Source of the DNA: Pandoraea horticolens
GTDB taxonomy: Bacteria; Pseudomonadota; Gammaproteobacteria; Burkholderiales; Burkholderiaceae
Length of the DNA stretch: 64,000 nt
Assembly: GCF_902459555.1 (NCBI RefSeq)
Contig: NZ_CABPSM010000017.1
Span: 43,952-107,951, forward strand
Direction: 5' to 3'
The notes under the pieces are model-generated. The model was not told where the DNA came from, did not search any database, and saw only the letters and a list, made by a program, of their open reading frames with translations. Both the position numbers and the translations under genes were made by a program. Of this stretch, positions 51,965-61,100 are shown piece after piece. Positions within the stretch are counted from its first letter, which is position 1. Each line of letters opens with the position of its first letter.

Positions 51965-53008
51965 ATGAAGTTTCGTCACACCGCCAACGGTTCGGAAGTC
52001 ACGACACAACACGAAGTTCGCCCCGGCCGCCGCAAGGTGCTGCGCGCGAGCGCGGCCGCCGCACTGGCCGCCCCCGCCCTCTTGCTCGGACGCCGCGCGT
52101 GGTCGCAACCGCGCAAGCTCACGTTCGCCTGGAATCAGAACTCGTTCTGCCTCACGCCGATCGTCGCCGCGCAGGAACGCGGCTTCTTCGAGAAGAACGG
52201 CCTGCAAGTCGACCTCATCAACTACAGCGGCTCGACCGACCAGTTGCTCGAATCGATTGCCACTGGCAAGGCGGACGCCGCCGTCGGCATGATCCACCGC
52301 TGGCTCAAGCCGCTCGAAGCCGGTTTCGACGTGAAGATCATCGGCAGCTCGCATGGCGGCTGCGTGCGCTTGCTGGGCGCGAAGGCCGCAGGCGTGACGT
52401 CGCTTGCCGCGCTCAAGGGCAAGACCATCGGCGTATCCGACCTTGCCGCGCCGGGCAAACACTTCTTCCAGATCCTGCTCGCTAAGAACGGCATCGACGC
52501 CGAGCGCGACATCACCTGGCGTCAGTACCCGGCCGACCTGCTTGGCGTGGCCGTCGACAAGGGCGAGATTCAGGCGATTGCCGACGGCGACCCGAATCTG
52601 TATCTGCTGGAGAAGCGCACCAAGGGCGCGTACGTCGAACTGGCCACCAACCTGAGCGGCGAATACGCCCGCAAGGTGTGCTGCGTGATCGGCGCGCGCG
52701 GGGAACTGGTGCGCAACGACCGAGCGGCAGCTAGCGCGCTCGCACGTTCCATCGTGCAAGCCACCGAGTTCGTGAACGAGAACCCGAACGAGGCCGCGAA
52801 GATCTTCGCCAAGTATTCGCCGAAGATCAGCCCCGAAGACCTGCGCAAGCTGTACGCGACGCTCACCTACTCGCACCATCCGACCGGCGTAGACCTGCGC
52901 GATGAAATCGCCTTCTTCGCCGACGACTTCCGCCGCATCGGTGTGCTCAAGAAGAGCACCGACCCGCAGAAACTGGCGCAGCACGTCTACGCCAATGTCC
53001 TGGGATAA
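51965..53008 (+). CDS. SsuA/NMT1-like ABC substrate-binding protein (Tat-type signal)
   Basis: This 347-aa protein has a twin-arginine-like signal, GRRKVLRASAAAALAAPALL, with cleavage near RRAWS-QPR. The mature part opens KLTFAWNQNSFCLTPIVAAQ and has SGSTDQLLESIATGKADAAV, typical of NMT1/SsuA/TauA solute binding proteins. It belongs with the permease and ATPase at 53015-54981. Ligand is probably an organosulfur acid, inferred from neighbours. A Tat route would mean the protein folds before export. Confidence 0.85.
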   Translation: MKFRHTANGSEVTTQHEVRPGRRKVLRASAAAALAAPALLLGRRAWSQPRKLTFAWNQNSFCLTPIVAAQERGFFEKNGLQVDLINYSGSTDQLLESIATGKADAAVGMIHRWLKPLEAGFDVKIIGSSHGGCVRLLGAKAAGVTSLAALKGKTIGVSDLAAPGKHFFQILLAKNGIDAERDITWRQYPADLLGVAVDKGEIQAIADGDPNLYLLEKRTKGAYVELATNLSGEYARKVCCVIGARGELVRNDRAAASALARSIVQATEFVNENPNEAAKIFAKYSPKISPEDLRKLYATLTYSHHPTGVDLRDEIAFFADDFRRIGVLKKSTDPQKLAQHVYANVLG

Positions 53009-53014
53009 ACGACC

Positions 53015-54133
53015 ATGAGTGCCATTCTCGACAACGCTGCGCTACGCGGGGCCTCCCCCGCCGGCGCACTGGAGCTCGCCGAACAGACGGAGGGCACAAC
53101 GCTGCGTGTGCCCGTGCCCCGGTTCGACGACACCGAAATCGATCAACGCTTCGCCGCCCCCCGCACGCCCGCCTTGTGGGGCACCGGATTCGCCGCCGCG
53201 CTCGCATGGGCCGCCTTCGGTGCGCTCACGCTGCGCTGGCCCAACAAGATCGTGGGCTTCTCGGACTGGGCCTTTACCGATGAGCTGGGCGCGCTCGCGC
53301 TCGTCGTCGCCGCCCTGCTCGCGGTGCTGTCGGTCGCGGGCCGCGCCACCCCGCCGTTGCTGCGTTTGCGTGAAGCACTTACCGGCGCGGGCCCGTGGCT
53401 CGTCGCCATCGCGCTCGTGCTGGCCGCGTGGGAAATCCTCACCGCAAAGACCGGATCGCTGCCCACGCCGTTCTTCGCCCCGCCGCAAGCCCTCATCGAG
53501 GTCTATACGGACGATTGGCGACGCCTCGGCGACAGCGCCGTGAACACGCTCAAGCTACTCGGCATCGGCTTCGGACTCGGTGCCATCGCAGGCTTTCTGA
53601 TCGGTGTGTCGATCGGCTGGTCGCGCGCGATCGGTTACTGGGTGCATCCGATACTGCGCGTGCTCGGCCCGGTGCCTGCCACCGCCCTGCTGCCGCTCAC
53701 GTTCTACTTCTTTCCGTCGAGCTATTCGGCCGCAACCTTCCTGATCGCGCTGTCGACGGCATTCCCTGTCGCGGTGCTCACATGGTCGGGCGTCGCCGGG
53801 GTGAACAAGAGCTACTACGACGTTGCCCGCACGCTCGGCGCGTCCGATGCGTTTCTGGTGCTGCGCGTCGCGATTCCCGCTGCGCTGCCCAACGTTTTCG
53901 TCGGTCTGTTCATGGGGCTTGGGGCGTCATTCTCGGTGCTCGTCACCGCCGAGATGATGGGCGTGAAGTCCGGCCTCGGCTGGTACCTCACATGGGCGCA
54001 AGGCTGGGCCTCCTACGTGAACATGTACGCCGCCCTGATTGTCATGGCACTGCTCTTCTCCGGCGTCATTACGCTGCTCTTCACCGTACGAGACCGCGCG
54101 CTCGCGTGGCAGAAAGGAACCGTCAAATGGTAA
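53015..54133 (+). CDS. ABC transporter permease (SsuC-like) with extended N-terminus
   Basis: This 372-aa permease is longer than the ~250-270 aa usual for SsuC/TauC. Residues ~45-115 form an extra segment with hydrophobic stretches (WGTGFAAALAWAAFGALTL, LGALALVVAALLAVLSVAG). The core has ILRVLGPVPATALLPLTFYF and the EAA loop SYYDVARTLGASDAFLVLRV. It lies 6 bp after the binding-protein gene and overlaps the ATPase gene by 7 nt. Confidence 0.88.
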   Translation: MSAILDNAALRGASPAGALELAEQTEGTTLRVPVPRFDDTEIDQRFAAPRTPALWGTGFAAALAWAAFGALTLRWPNKIVGFSDWAFTDELGALALVVAALLAVLSVAGRATPPLLRLREALTGAGPWLVAIALVLAAWEILTAKTGSLPTPFFAPPQALIEVYTDDWRRLGDSAVNTLKLLGIGFGLGAIAGFLIGVSIGWSRAIGYWVHPILRVLGPVPATALLPLTFYFFPSSYSAATFLIALSTAFPVAVLTWSGVAGVNKSYYDVARTLGASDAFLVLRVAIPAALPNVFVGLFMGLGASFSVLVTAEMMGVKSGLGWYLTWAQGWASYVNMYAALIVMALLFSGVITLLFTVRDRALAWQKGTVKW

Positions 54134-54981
54134 GCGCCGCAACGTCTTCTCCCACACTCGACCGGCGGGACGCCCACGCTCCGGCGTCTCATCCCGCGAG
54201 CGACGGCGCCACCTCCGCGAACGACACCGGTGCGCGGATCGATATTCGCGGCGTCGATCACTGGTTCGGCACGCAGCAGGCACCGTTGCAAGTGCTCGAC
54301 GGTGTGAACTTGAGCGTCGCGCCCGGCGAGTTCGTGGCATTGCTCGGCCCAAGTGGCTGCGGCAAGTCCACGTTGCTGCGCCTCGTCGCCGGACTTGAGA
54401 CCGCAACGCGCGGCACGATTACACAGGACGGCACGGCGATTACGCGTCCCGATCCGTCGCGCATCGTGGTGTTTCAGGACCCGACGCTTTACCCATGGCG
54501 GCGCGTGCGCGATAACGTCGCGCTCGGTCTGCAAGCCCGTGGTGTGCTCGGCAAGGAACGCCAGCGAGTCGACGAGGCCCTCGCGCGCGTGGGCCTCTCG
54601 GAGTTTGCCGACGCGTTTCCACATCAGCTCTCCGGCGGTATGGCGCAACGCGTGGCGCTCGCCCGGGCGCTCGTCAACGACCCGCGCCTGCTGGTGCTCG
54701 ACGAGCCGCTCGGCAAGCTCGACTCGCTCACGCGCCTGGCGATGCAAAGCGAACTGGTCGATCTGTGGCAACGCGCCGGCTTCTCGGCACTGCTCGTCAC
54801 GCACGACGTTGAGGAAGCCCTCTTCCTGGCGCAACGCGTGATCGTGTTCAGCCCGCGCCCGGCGAAGATCGTGGCGGAACTACGTGTCGATCTGCCCTAT
54901 CCGCGCCATCGCGGCGACGCGCGCATTACCAAACTGCGCCACGAAGCGCTCCGACACCTGGGGCTCGATGCGAGCTGGTAA
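54127..54981 (+). CDS. ABC transporter ATPase (SsuB/TauB-like)
   Basis: This 284-aa ATPase has Walker A GPSGCGKST (74-82), VVFQDPTLYPWRRVRDNV around the Q-loop, signature LSGGMAQRVALARAL and Walker B LLVLDEPLGKLD, then the switch His in LVTHDVEEAL. This Q-loop wording is typical of nitrate/sulfonate/taurine importers. The first ~35 residues are hydrophilic. ATG 54127 lies inside the end of the permease gene. It powers uptake by the permease at 53015. Confidence 0.92.
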   Translation: MVSAATSSPTLDRRDAHAPASHPASDGATSANDTGARIDIRGVDHWFGTQQAPLQVLDGVNLSVAPGEFVALLGPSGCGKSTLLRLVAGLETATRGTITQDGTAITRPDPSRIVVFQDPTLYPWRRVRDNVALGLQARGVLGKERQRVDEALARVGLSEFADAFPHQLSGGMAQRVALARALVNDPRLLVLDEPLGKLDSLTRLAMQSELVDLWQRAGFSALLVTHDVEEALFLAQRVIVFSPRPAKIVAELRVDLPYPRHRGDARITKLRHEALRHLGLDASW

Positions 54982-55071
54982 TCGTGCAGATCGTGGTATC
55001 ACAAAGCGGATGAAGTCGACGTACCGGCCGTCATCGGAGTCATCGGATCGCTTCCCGGCGGAGCGCGCCCG

Positions 55072-56319
55072 ATGACGTCCCCACCCTCGCATCTCTGGCT
55101 TAACGCCCTGCTGCAAGCCCTCCAGTGCGTGCAGTCCGCCTGGCTGAGCACGCTCTATGCGCTCGGCGTCACCGGCGATTCACACGGCGCGCCCGCGTGG
55201 CCATGGGACGTGCGCATCGCCGGGGAAAATCTCGTCATCGACGTCGCCCTCGCCCGTCAGTTCGGCGGGATGCTCGCGGCCATCGCGTTTGCCCTCGCCT
55301 GCGTACTGCTGGCGCTGTTCTGGCGACGCGCGTGGCGCTGGCTGCTCGCCACCGCCGTCGGCGCACTGGTGCTGGCCCCGTGGCCATCCCCATCGCTTTG
55401 GCTGACGGCCGCCGTGCCGACCAGTTTCCATACGAGCCCGACGGGCTTCACCGTGCAGAGCATCTCGCGAGGCTCACGTGTCTATGCGGCCCAGTGCGTT
55501 GCATGTCACGGCGCAGACGGACGCGGCGAAGGCCCGCTGGCGTCTACGTTGCACCGTTGGCCACCGACCATGGCGAGTGCGCTGCTGAGCCGCCGCGCAG
55601 ACGGCGAACTGTTCTGGCATGTGTTGTATGGCATGCGTGACGATCGGGGGAGGACCATGCCCGGCTTCGCCGGACGGCTGAGCGACCGCGAAATCTGGGC
55701 CGCACTCGATTACATGCGCGTGCTCTCGGCGTCGGCCGGCATGGCCGCTGGCGGCAGTTGGCCCGTGCCGATCGCGTTGCCCTCCCTCGCGGTGAAGTGC
55801 GCCAACGGCCCCACCCGGAATATCGCCGCGTGGCGCGGCAACCAGCGGGTGCGCGTCGTCGCCGTGGATGCCGATCATCCGCCCCCGTTTGAAGACCCGC
55901 GTTTCCTCACCCTGCTGGTCGAGCGCAATGGCCCGTCACCGCATCAAGCGTCTGGCATTCGCAAGGTGGCGGCGCAACGCCCGGAGCGTACGCCGAAGGC
56001 CAACGTCACAACCCTATTCGGCGCGCGAGCCGACTGCGTGGCCGATGACCCCGAAGCGTGGCAGGTCTTCGCGCAGATTGCCGGGGCCTCCCCGTCAAGC
56101 GTCGCAGGCACCGAATGGCTGGCGGACCGTGACGGCTGGTTGCGTGCCCTCGCCCCCGCCGGACGCCGGGGCTGGGCCGACGGCGGCCTGATGTGCACGA
56201 CGTCGACTGTCCTGCCGGACGGCGCTCAGGCCGCCCTGCGCGCCGACCCGCTCACCGCCACGCTGCGCCAAATGGACGACGACCCCGTGCGGTTCGTCAA
56301 AGGCGGCTTCGTGCACTAG
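55072..56319 (+). CDS. Membrane-anchored c-type cytochrome with unknown C-terminal domain
   Basis: This 415-aa protein has hydrophobic segments at about 65-85 and 88-115 and then a periplasmic cytochrome c domain with heme motif CVACH (C142, C145, H146) and a likely axial Met in RTMPGFAGRL (M196). Residues ~235-415 match nothing I recognise. It would pass electrons in the periplasm, perhaps from a sulfite- or sulfinate-oxidising enzyme. It lies inside the importer operon, 90 bp after the ATPase gene, which is unusual for such a transporter. No oxidoreductase partner gene is adjacent. Confidence 0.82.
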   Translation: MTSPPSHLWLNALLQALQCVQSAWLSTLYALGVTGDSHGAPAWPWDVRIAGENLVIDVALARQFGGMLAAIAFALACVLLALFWRRAWRWLLATAVGALVLAPWPSPSLWLTAAVPTSFHTSPTGFTVQSISRGSRVYAAQCVACHGADGRGEGPLASTLHRWPPTMASALLSRRADGELFWHVLYGMRDDRGRTMPGFAGRLSDREIWAALDYMRVLSASAGMAAGGSWPVPIALPSLAVKCANGPTRNIAAWRGNQRVRVVAVDADHPPPFEDPRFLTLLVERNGPSPHQASGIRKVAAQRPERTPKANVTTLFGARADCVADDPEAWQVFAQIAGASPSSVAGTEWLADRDGWLRALAPAGRRGWADGGLMCTTSTVLPDGAQAALRADPLTATLRQMDDDPVRFVKGGFVH

Positions 56320-56378
56320 CCATCGTTCAGCGTCCGCACCGGGCTTCCCCTTTTTCCGATCCACCACAGGCTTTCATC

Positions 56379-57347
56379 ATGACGATTTCCCGACGCCGCT
56401 TTCTCCAATACGTCACGACCGCCAGTGCGGCGGGTGCACTGACCACACTCGCCCTGCCCGGCGTTGCTTACGCGCAATCCGGCCGCCCGATCCTCAAGGC
56501 AGGCGACCAGAAAGGCGGACTGCGTGCGCTGCTCGAAGCCGCAGACGAACTCAAGGCATTGCCCTACGACATTCAATGGACCGAGTTCCCCGCTGCGGCA
56601 CCGCTGGCCGAAGCGCTCAATGCAGGTGCCGTCGATTGCGGTCCGATCGGCGACGCACCGGTGATCTTTGCACTGTCGGCAGGTGCCGCCATCAAGATCA
56701 TCGGGGCCAATCGCTCCGATGCGTACGGCACCGCCGTGATCGTTCGGCCGGACGCCACGTTGCGCACCGCCGCCGACCTCAAGGGCAAAAACATCGGCAC
56801 GACGCGAGGCTCCATCGGTCACTTCGTCACGCTCAAGGCGCTCGCTGCCGCCGGGCTGGCGCCGAACGACGTCAACTTCCGCTTCCTGCCGCCAGCCGAC
56901 ACCATCACCGCGCTGGCCAGCGGCTCGGTCGACGCATGGGCGACATGGGAGCCCTACACCGCCGTGGCGGAGACAACCGGACGCGGGCGCGTGCTCGTGA
57001 ACGGACGCGGGCTCTGGTCGGGGTTGAGCTATCTCGCGGCGACCGACGCCGCCATCGCGAGCAAACAGGACGTGCTGCGCGATTTCCTCGCGCGCGCCGT
57101 GCGTGCCCAGGTCTGGTCGTATCAGCATGTCGATGCATTCTCTGCGGCCATGGCGCGTATCGTCGGCATTCCGCCCGAGGCCGCGAAACTACAGTTCTCG
57201 CGACGCGCCACGAAATGGCGCAACATCGACGACGCCCTCGTCGCAGAGCAACAGCGCACGGCCGACTTTTACTCGCAAGTCGGCTTGCTCCGGCAACCGC
57301 TTGACGTAAAAACCACGTTTGACCGGCGCTTCCCCGTCAAGGTCTGA
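56379..57347 (+). CDS. Second SsuA-like ABC substrate-binding protein (Tat signal)
   Basis: This 322-aa protein has a clear twin-arginine signal, SRRRFLQYVTTASAAGALTT, cut near AYAQ. The mature part has YDIQWTEFPAAAPLAEALNA, VDCGPIGDAPVIFALSAGA and DAWATWEPYTAVAETTGRGR, which are hallmarks of SsuA/aliphatic sulfonate-binding proteins. The start is ATG 56379. It is distinct in sequence from the binding protein at 51965 though they share one permease and ATPase, so the importer may accept two ligands. It is the last gene before a hairpin. Confidence 0.9.
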   Translation: MTISRRRFLQYVTTASAAGALTTLALPGVAYAQSGRPILKAGDQKGGLRALLEAADELKALPYDIQWTEFPAAAPLAEALNAGAVDCGPIGDAPVIFALSAGAAIKIIGANRSDAYGTAVIVRPDATLRTAADLKGKNIGTTRGSIGHFVTLKALAAAGLAPNDVNFRFLPPADTITALASGSVDAWATWEPYTAVAETTGRGRVLVNGRGLWSGLSYLAATDAAIASKQDVLRDFLARAVRAQVWSYQHVDAFSAAMARIVGIPPEAAKLQFSRRATKWRNIDDALVAEQQRTADFYSQVGLLRQPLDVKTTFDRRFPVKV

Positions 57348-57360
57348 GGCAACCGCAGGT

Positions 57361-57393
57361 GCCGATGACCGCCCAACGGGGCGGTCATACGGC
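57361..57393 (+). terminator. Hairpin closing the sulfur operon
   Basis: ATGACCGCCC-AACG-GGGCGGTCAT is a perfect 10-bp stem with a 4-nt loop, extended by GCCG/CGGC with one bulged base. It lies 13 bp after the last stop. There is no T-tract. Confidence 0.65.
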
Positions 57394-57514
57394 ATGAGGG
57401 CATGGCAACCCGCCGCGAATTGGCTCGGCCGGAGATTGACGAACTGTCTATGGCGCCGCACGCCATGTGCGCCGACACTCCGAAGATTCCCTGCCCTCCG
57501 GCACAAGGTTCACC

Positions 57515-58156
57515 ATGGTCGCCAACAGCATGCTCTCAGCGCATCTCCTGCTCGCCTACACGGCGTATTTCATTGGCGCGGCCAGTCCGGGGCCAAGCAA
57601 TCTGGCGATTATGTCCATTGCGACAAAGCACGGCCGCAAGCCCGCGCTGACGTTCGCGCTGGGTGTCATGTCCGGTTCGCTGTTCTGGGCGACGGTTGCC
57701 ATGCTCGGCATTGCCGCCACGCTGCTCGCCTACGCGCAGTTCCTCATCGCCATCAAACTCTTCGGCGGGGTCTATCTGCTGTGGCTCGCGCTAAAGTCCG
57801 CGCGATCTGCACTACGCCCTGCGCGTACCACGCAGTCCGTCCCCGCAGACGCCAGCGGCATGGTGTCGCTCAAACGTCTGTACCTGCGCGGCACGTTGAT
57901 GCACCTCACCAATCCGAAGGCCATACTGGGATGGGTGTCCGTTGTCGCGCTGTCCTCGACGCCAGACGGCGCCATGCCCATCGCGGTCGTGCCCGGTTGC
58001 GTGGTTCTCGGGCTGACGGTGTTCTGCGGCTACGCGATGCTGTTCTCGACACTCACGGCGCGGCGCGTCTATCTGCGCATTCGGCGCTGGCTCGACGGAT
58101 GCCTCGCCGTGGTGTTCGGTGCGGCAAGCTGGCAATTGCTGACGTCGCGAGTGTGA
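57515..58156 (+). CDS. LysE/RhtB-family amino-acid exporter
   Basis: This 213-aa protein has about six hydrophobic helices and begins AYTAYFIGAASPGPSNLAIM, the LysE/RhtB motif (PGPxxL), followed by ALGVMSGSLFWATVAML and LHLTNPKAILGW-type LMHLTNPKAILGWVS. The family exports amino acids or homoserine lactones. The start at 57515 has weak ribosome-site spacing. It is isolated from the sulfur operon by the hairpin at 57361-57393. Confidence 0.9.
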   Translation: MVANSMLSAHLLLAYTAYFIGAASPGPSNLAIMSIATKHGRKPALTFALGVMSGSLFWATVAMLGIAATLLAYAQFLIAIKLFGGVYLLWLALKSARSALRPARTTQSVPADASGMVSLKRLYLRGTLMHLTNPKAILGWVSVVALSSTPDGAMPIAVVPGCVVLGLTVFCGYAMLFSTLTARRVYLRIRRWLDGCLAVVFGAASWQLLTSRV

Positions 58157-58287
58157 GGTGAGGGGAGGCGGAGCGGGCTGAAGCGAGGGGTAAAAGGTGA
58201 CGGGGTCATCGGCGCACCCCGTGCCACGTGTGGTAGCGTGACGCTTTCCGTCCCAGCCACGCGCGCCGCACGTCGCGCCCTTTCGCC

Positions 58288-58530
58288 ATGCTCGACTTCG
58301 ACGCCGACGCGCTGATGCGCCTCGTCACGACGCCCATGCCATTCGGCAAACACAAAGGCACGTACATCGCCGATCTACCGGGCAACTACCTGAGCTGGTT
58401 CGCCCGCGAAGGTTTCCCGCCGGGCGAGATCGGCCGCTTGCTCGCCCTCATGCACGAGATCGATCACAACGCACTGGGTGAATTGCTGCGGCCACTGCGC
58501 GCGAAAGCGCAGGCCGCGCGCTCCCGATAA
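58288..58530 (+). CDS. DUF3820 family small protein
   Basis: This 80-aa protein reads LMRLVTTPMPFGKHKGTYIA, then LPGNYLSWFAREGFPPGEIG, which is the DUF3820 pattern with its conserved MPFGKHKG and WF. The family is also labelled putative quorum-sensing-regulated virulence factor, but a molecular role is not established. It stands alone and converges on the amidase gene, with stops 54 bp apart. Confidence 0.85.
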   Translation: MLDFDADALMRLVTTPMPFGKHKGTYIADLPGNYLSWFAREGFPPGEIGRLLALMHEIDHNALGELLRPLRAKAQAARSR

Positions 58531-58584
58531 GCCGGAATAGGCCGGAATCAGCCGGAGCGCCGCCCGCACATCCTCGCAGGGCCG

Positions 58585-60120
58585 TCAGGCCCGCACAGTG
58601 CCGGTGAGCATCGACGGCAGATGGCGGCGTACCCACTGTGTTTGCTGCTCGTGAGCGTACGCCAGTTGCAGCACCGCAAGATCCGCTTGCGCGGGTCCGA
58701 TGATTTGCAGTCCCATCGGCAAACCGCGCGCATCGAACCCGACCGGCACGCTGATCGCCGGCAATCCGGCCAGCGTCGGCCCGATCACGACCTCCATCCA
58801 CCGATGGTAGGTGTCCATTGGCTTACCCGCCAGGGACGTCGGCCAGTGCGATTGCGCATCGAACGGGAACATTTGCGCCGACGGGAGCAACAGGAAGTCG
58901 TAACGCTCGAACAACCGCGCAAGCGAGCGGTACCACTCGCTGCGATCGACGCTCGCGCGAAACACGTCGGCAGCGCGCAACGCGTCGCCCCCCGCGACCT
59001 CCCATTGCGCCTCCGGCTTAAGCTTGTCGCGACGCGCCGGATCGGCGTACATCGCGCCCAGCGAACCGTTCACGAGCCAGTGACGCAGCGTGAGCCACGT
59101 CTGCCACAGCCGGTCCGGCGCGAAGTCGGGCATGCACGGCTCCACGTCGCATCCCATCGCCATGAAGTCGCGCAACGACGCCTCGCACAACGCCATCACG
59201 CCGTCTTCCATCGGCAGATGACCGCCGTAGTCGCCGAGCCAACCCAGCTTCACGCCCTTCACATCACGCGATAGCGCACTCGCGAACGGCGGCGTCTCGC
59301 CGGCGAGCGAAAGCGGACTGCGCGCGTCGTAGCCGGCCTGCGTTGCGAGCAATTGGGCGACGTCGGCCACCGTTCGGCCCATCGGCCCTTCAGTGCTCAG
59401 TTGCTGGACGAAGACTTCGGGTGTCGGGCCATACGGCACACGGCCCTGCGACGGGCGCATGCCGTACACGTTGCCGAACGCCGCCGGGTTGCGCAGCGAT
59501 CCCATCATGTCGCTGCCGTCCGCCACCGGCAGCAGGCGCAGCGCCAGCGCACTGCCTGCCCCGCCGCTGCTGCCGCCTGCGATACGCGTTGTGTCGTAGG
59601 CGTTACGCGTGGTGCCGAAGACCGGGTTGTAGCTGTGCGAACCCAGTCCGAATTCGGATACGTTGGTCTTTCCGATGAAAATCGCACCCGCTGCGCGGAT
59701 GCGCGCGACGCTGATGCTGTCCTGCGTGTCGGGGTCTGCCGACGTCAAAGGCGAGCCCTTGCGCGTGGGAAATCCGGCACAGGCAGCCAAATCCTTCACC
59801 GCGTGCGGCATGCCGTGCATCCAGCCAAGATACTGACCGTTCGCCAGTTGCCGGTCGCGCTCGTCGGCCTGCGCCAGCACCACGTCGGCATCTCGCAGCG
59901 ACACGATGGCGTTGACCACTGGGTTGTACTGCGCAATATGGGTGAGATAGGCCTGCATCACCTCACGGCACGAAACCTGACGCGTACGAATAGCGCCGGA
60001 CAGCGCGAGCGCATCGAGCGCGACGACATCGTTCAGGGGAGTGTCGGGGGTAGCCGTGGTGTTGGCTGCGGCTGCACTCGTTTGGGCAGCCAGGGGGGGC
60101 AGGTCTGGCACGATGGCCAT
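58585..60120 (-). CDS. Amidase-signature family hydrolase
   Basis: This 511-aa amidase has the Ser-cisSer-Lys triad pattern: K109 in MPHAVKDLA, S184/S185 in AGGSSGGAGSA and the nucleophile S208 in DGSDMMGSLRNPAA. The usual TGGS reads MMGS here. EGPMGRTVADVAQLL is another family block. It hydrolyses an amide or aryl-amide, substrate unknown. The N-terminal ~30 residues are Ala/Thr-rich and not a convincing signal peptide. It is monocistronic. Confidence 0.9.
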   Translation of the reverse strand: MAIVPDLPPLAAQTSAAAANTTATPDTPLNDVVALDALALSGAIRTRQVSCREVMQAYLTHIAQYNPVVNAIVSLRDADVVLAQADERDRQLANGQYLGWMHGMPHAVKDLAACAGFPTRKGSPLTSADPDTQDSISVARIRAAGAIFIGKTNVSEFGLGSHSYNPVFGTTRNAYDTTRIAGGSSGGAGSALALRLLPVADGSDMMGSLRNPAAFGNVYGMRPSQGRVPYGPTPEVFVQQLSTEGPMGRTVADVAQLLATQAGYDARSPLSLAGETPPFASALSRDVKGVKLGWLGDYGGHLPMEDGVMALCEASLRDFMAMGCDVEPCMPDFAPDRLWQTWLTLRHWLVNGSLGAMYADPARRDKLKPEAQWEVAGGDALRAADVFRASVDRSEWYRSLARLFERYDFLLLPSAQMFPFDAQSHWPTSLAGKPMDTYHRWMEVVIGPTLAGLPAISVPVGFDARGLPMGLQIIGPAQADLAVLQLAYAHEQQTQWVRRHLPSMLTGTVRA

Positions 60121-60273
60121 GCGTCTATCTCCTTGGCGGTGGCGTCGATCGGTGCGACGCCGTTGTCTGACACGCCATTGTCGGTCAAACCCGCCAAGGA
60201 TGCCGAGGGGAAAATTAAGTCCGCCACGGCGGTAGAAATACGTTAGTTCACATCTTCAGCGATGCCCGGCGCA

Positions 60274-61089
60274 TCAGTGCGTCAGCGGATCGAGACCGGT
60301 CGACTCGACATCCTTCGCAACGGCAGGCGCAGCCATGTAGGTCAGCAGCTTCTTCGCCTCTTCGGGATGCGGCGCATTCACTGGTACGCCGCCCGCGAAG
60401 CGCGTGACCGATTGCAGCGACTCGGGAATCTTGCCCGCGAACACCGCGCCCTTGACCGGCAGCAGTTCGCTCACCTGTTGCAATCCCAGCGCGTAGTCGC
60501 CCGCGGCCACCTTCTCGGCGACGGGCGTCTTCTGCACCATCACCGATTTGCCTTGCATCTGCTCGGCGATGCCCAGCTTCTTGAAGAGCTCACGCTCGAT
60601 ATACACGCCGCTGGCACTGTCGGAATACGCGACCGACTTCGCGGCCAGCAGCGCCGCCTTCAGCTTCTCGGGGGTGCTGACGTCCGGTACGGTGTCGCCC
60701 GCTTTGACGACGACACCGATACGCGAATCGGCCAGATCGACGCGTGAATCGAGGCGTACCTTGCCCGCTTTGATGAGATCGTCGAGCGCGTAACCGACCA
60801 TGATGACGACGTCGGCCAACTCACCGCGCGCCAGACGATTCGGGATCGCCTCCGGCGCTTTACCCATCGACGGGCCCCAAGCCGTGTCGACATGATCGCC
60901 GCTCGATGCCTCGAACTTGGGCAGCAACAGCTTGTACGCGGCCGTGAAGCCACCGGAGTTCATCACGCGCAGGTCTTCTGCGTGAGCGGACGTGGCAGCG
61001 AACAGCGCCGTCATCGCGATGCCCGCACCGAGCGTGGCGAACAGGCGTCGGACAGCGCTCGCACGCACGGAGGTGGAAGTGTTTTTCAT
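60274..61089 (-). CDS. ModA-like periplasmic protein, probable aconitate isomerase
   Basis: This 271-aa protein has a signal peptide ending TSAHA-EDL and a type II binding fold with LRVMNSGGFTAAYKLLLPKF and VSELLPVKGAVFAGKIPESL. That gives a molybdate-binding-like (ModA) match, yet no modB or modC gene adjoins. It lies 11 bp after a TcuC-like tricarboxylate symporter gene. The aconitate isomerase described from Pseudomonas is, as I recall, a periplasmic protein of this fold, so conversion of trans- to cis-aconitate is the likelier role. The Fe-free mechanism and active residues cannot be checked here. Confidence 0.72.
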   Translation of the reverse strand: MKNTSTSVRASAVRRLFATLGAGIAMTALFAATSAHAEDLRVMNSGGFTAAYKLLLPKFEASSGDHVDTAWGPSMGKAPEAIPNRLARGELADVVIMVGYALDDLIKAGKVRLDSRVDLADSRIGVVVKAGDTVPDVSTPEKLKAALLAAKSVAYSDSASGVYIERELFKKLGIAEQMQGKSVMVQKTPVAEKVAAGDYALGLQQVSELLPVKGAVFAGKIPESLQSVTRFAGGVPVNAPHPEEAKKLLTYMAAPAVAKDVESTGLDPLTH

Positions 61090-61100
61090 AGCGCGCTCTC

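Noticed and set aside
60274..61089. Molybdate ABC transporter binding protein (modA)
   Set aside because: No modB or modC gene adjoins, and the neighbour is a tricarboxylate symporter; aconitate isomerase fits better.
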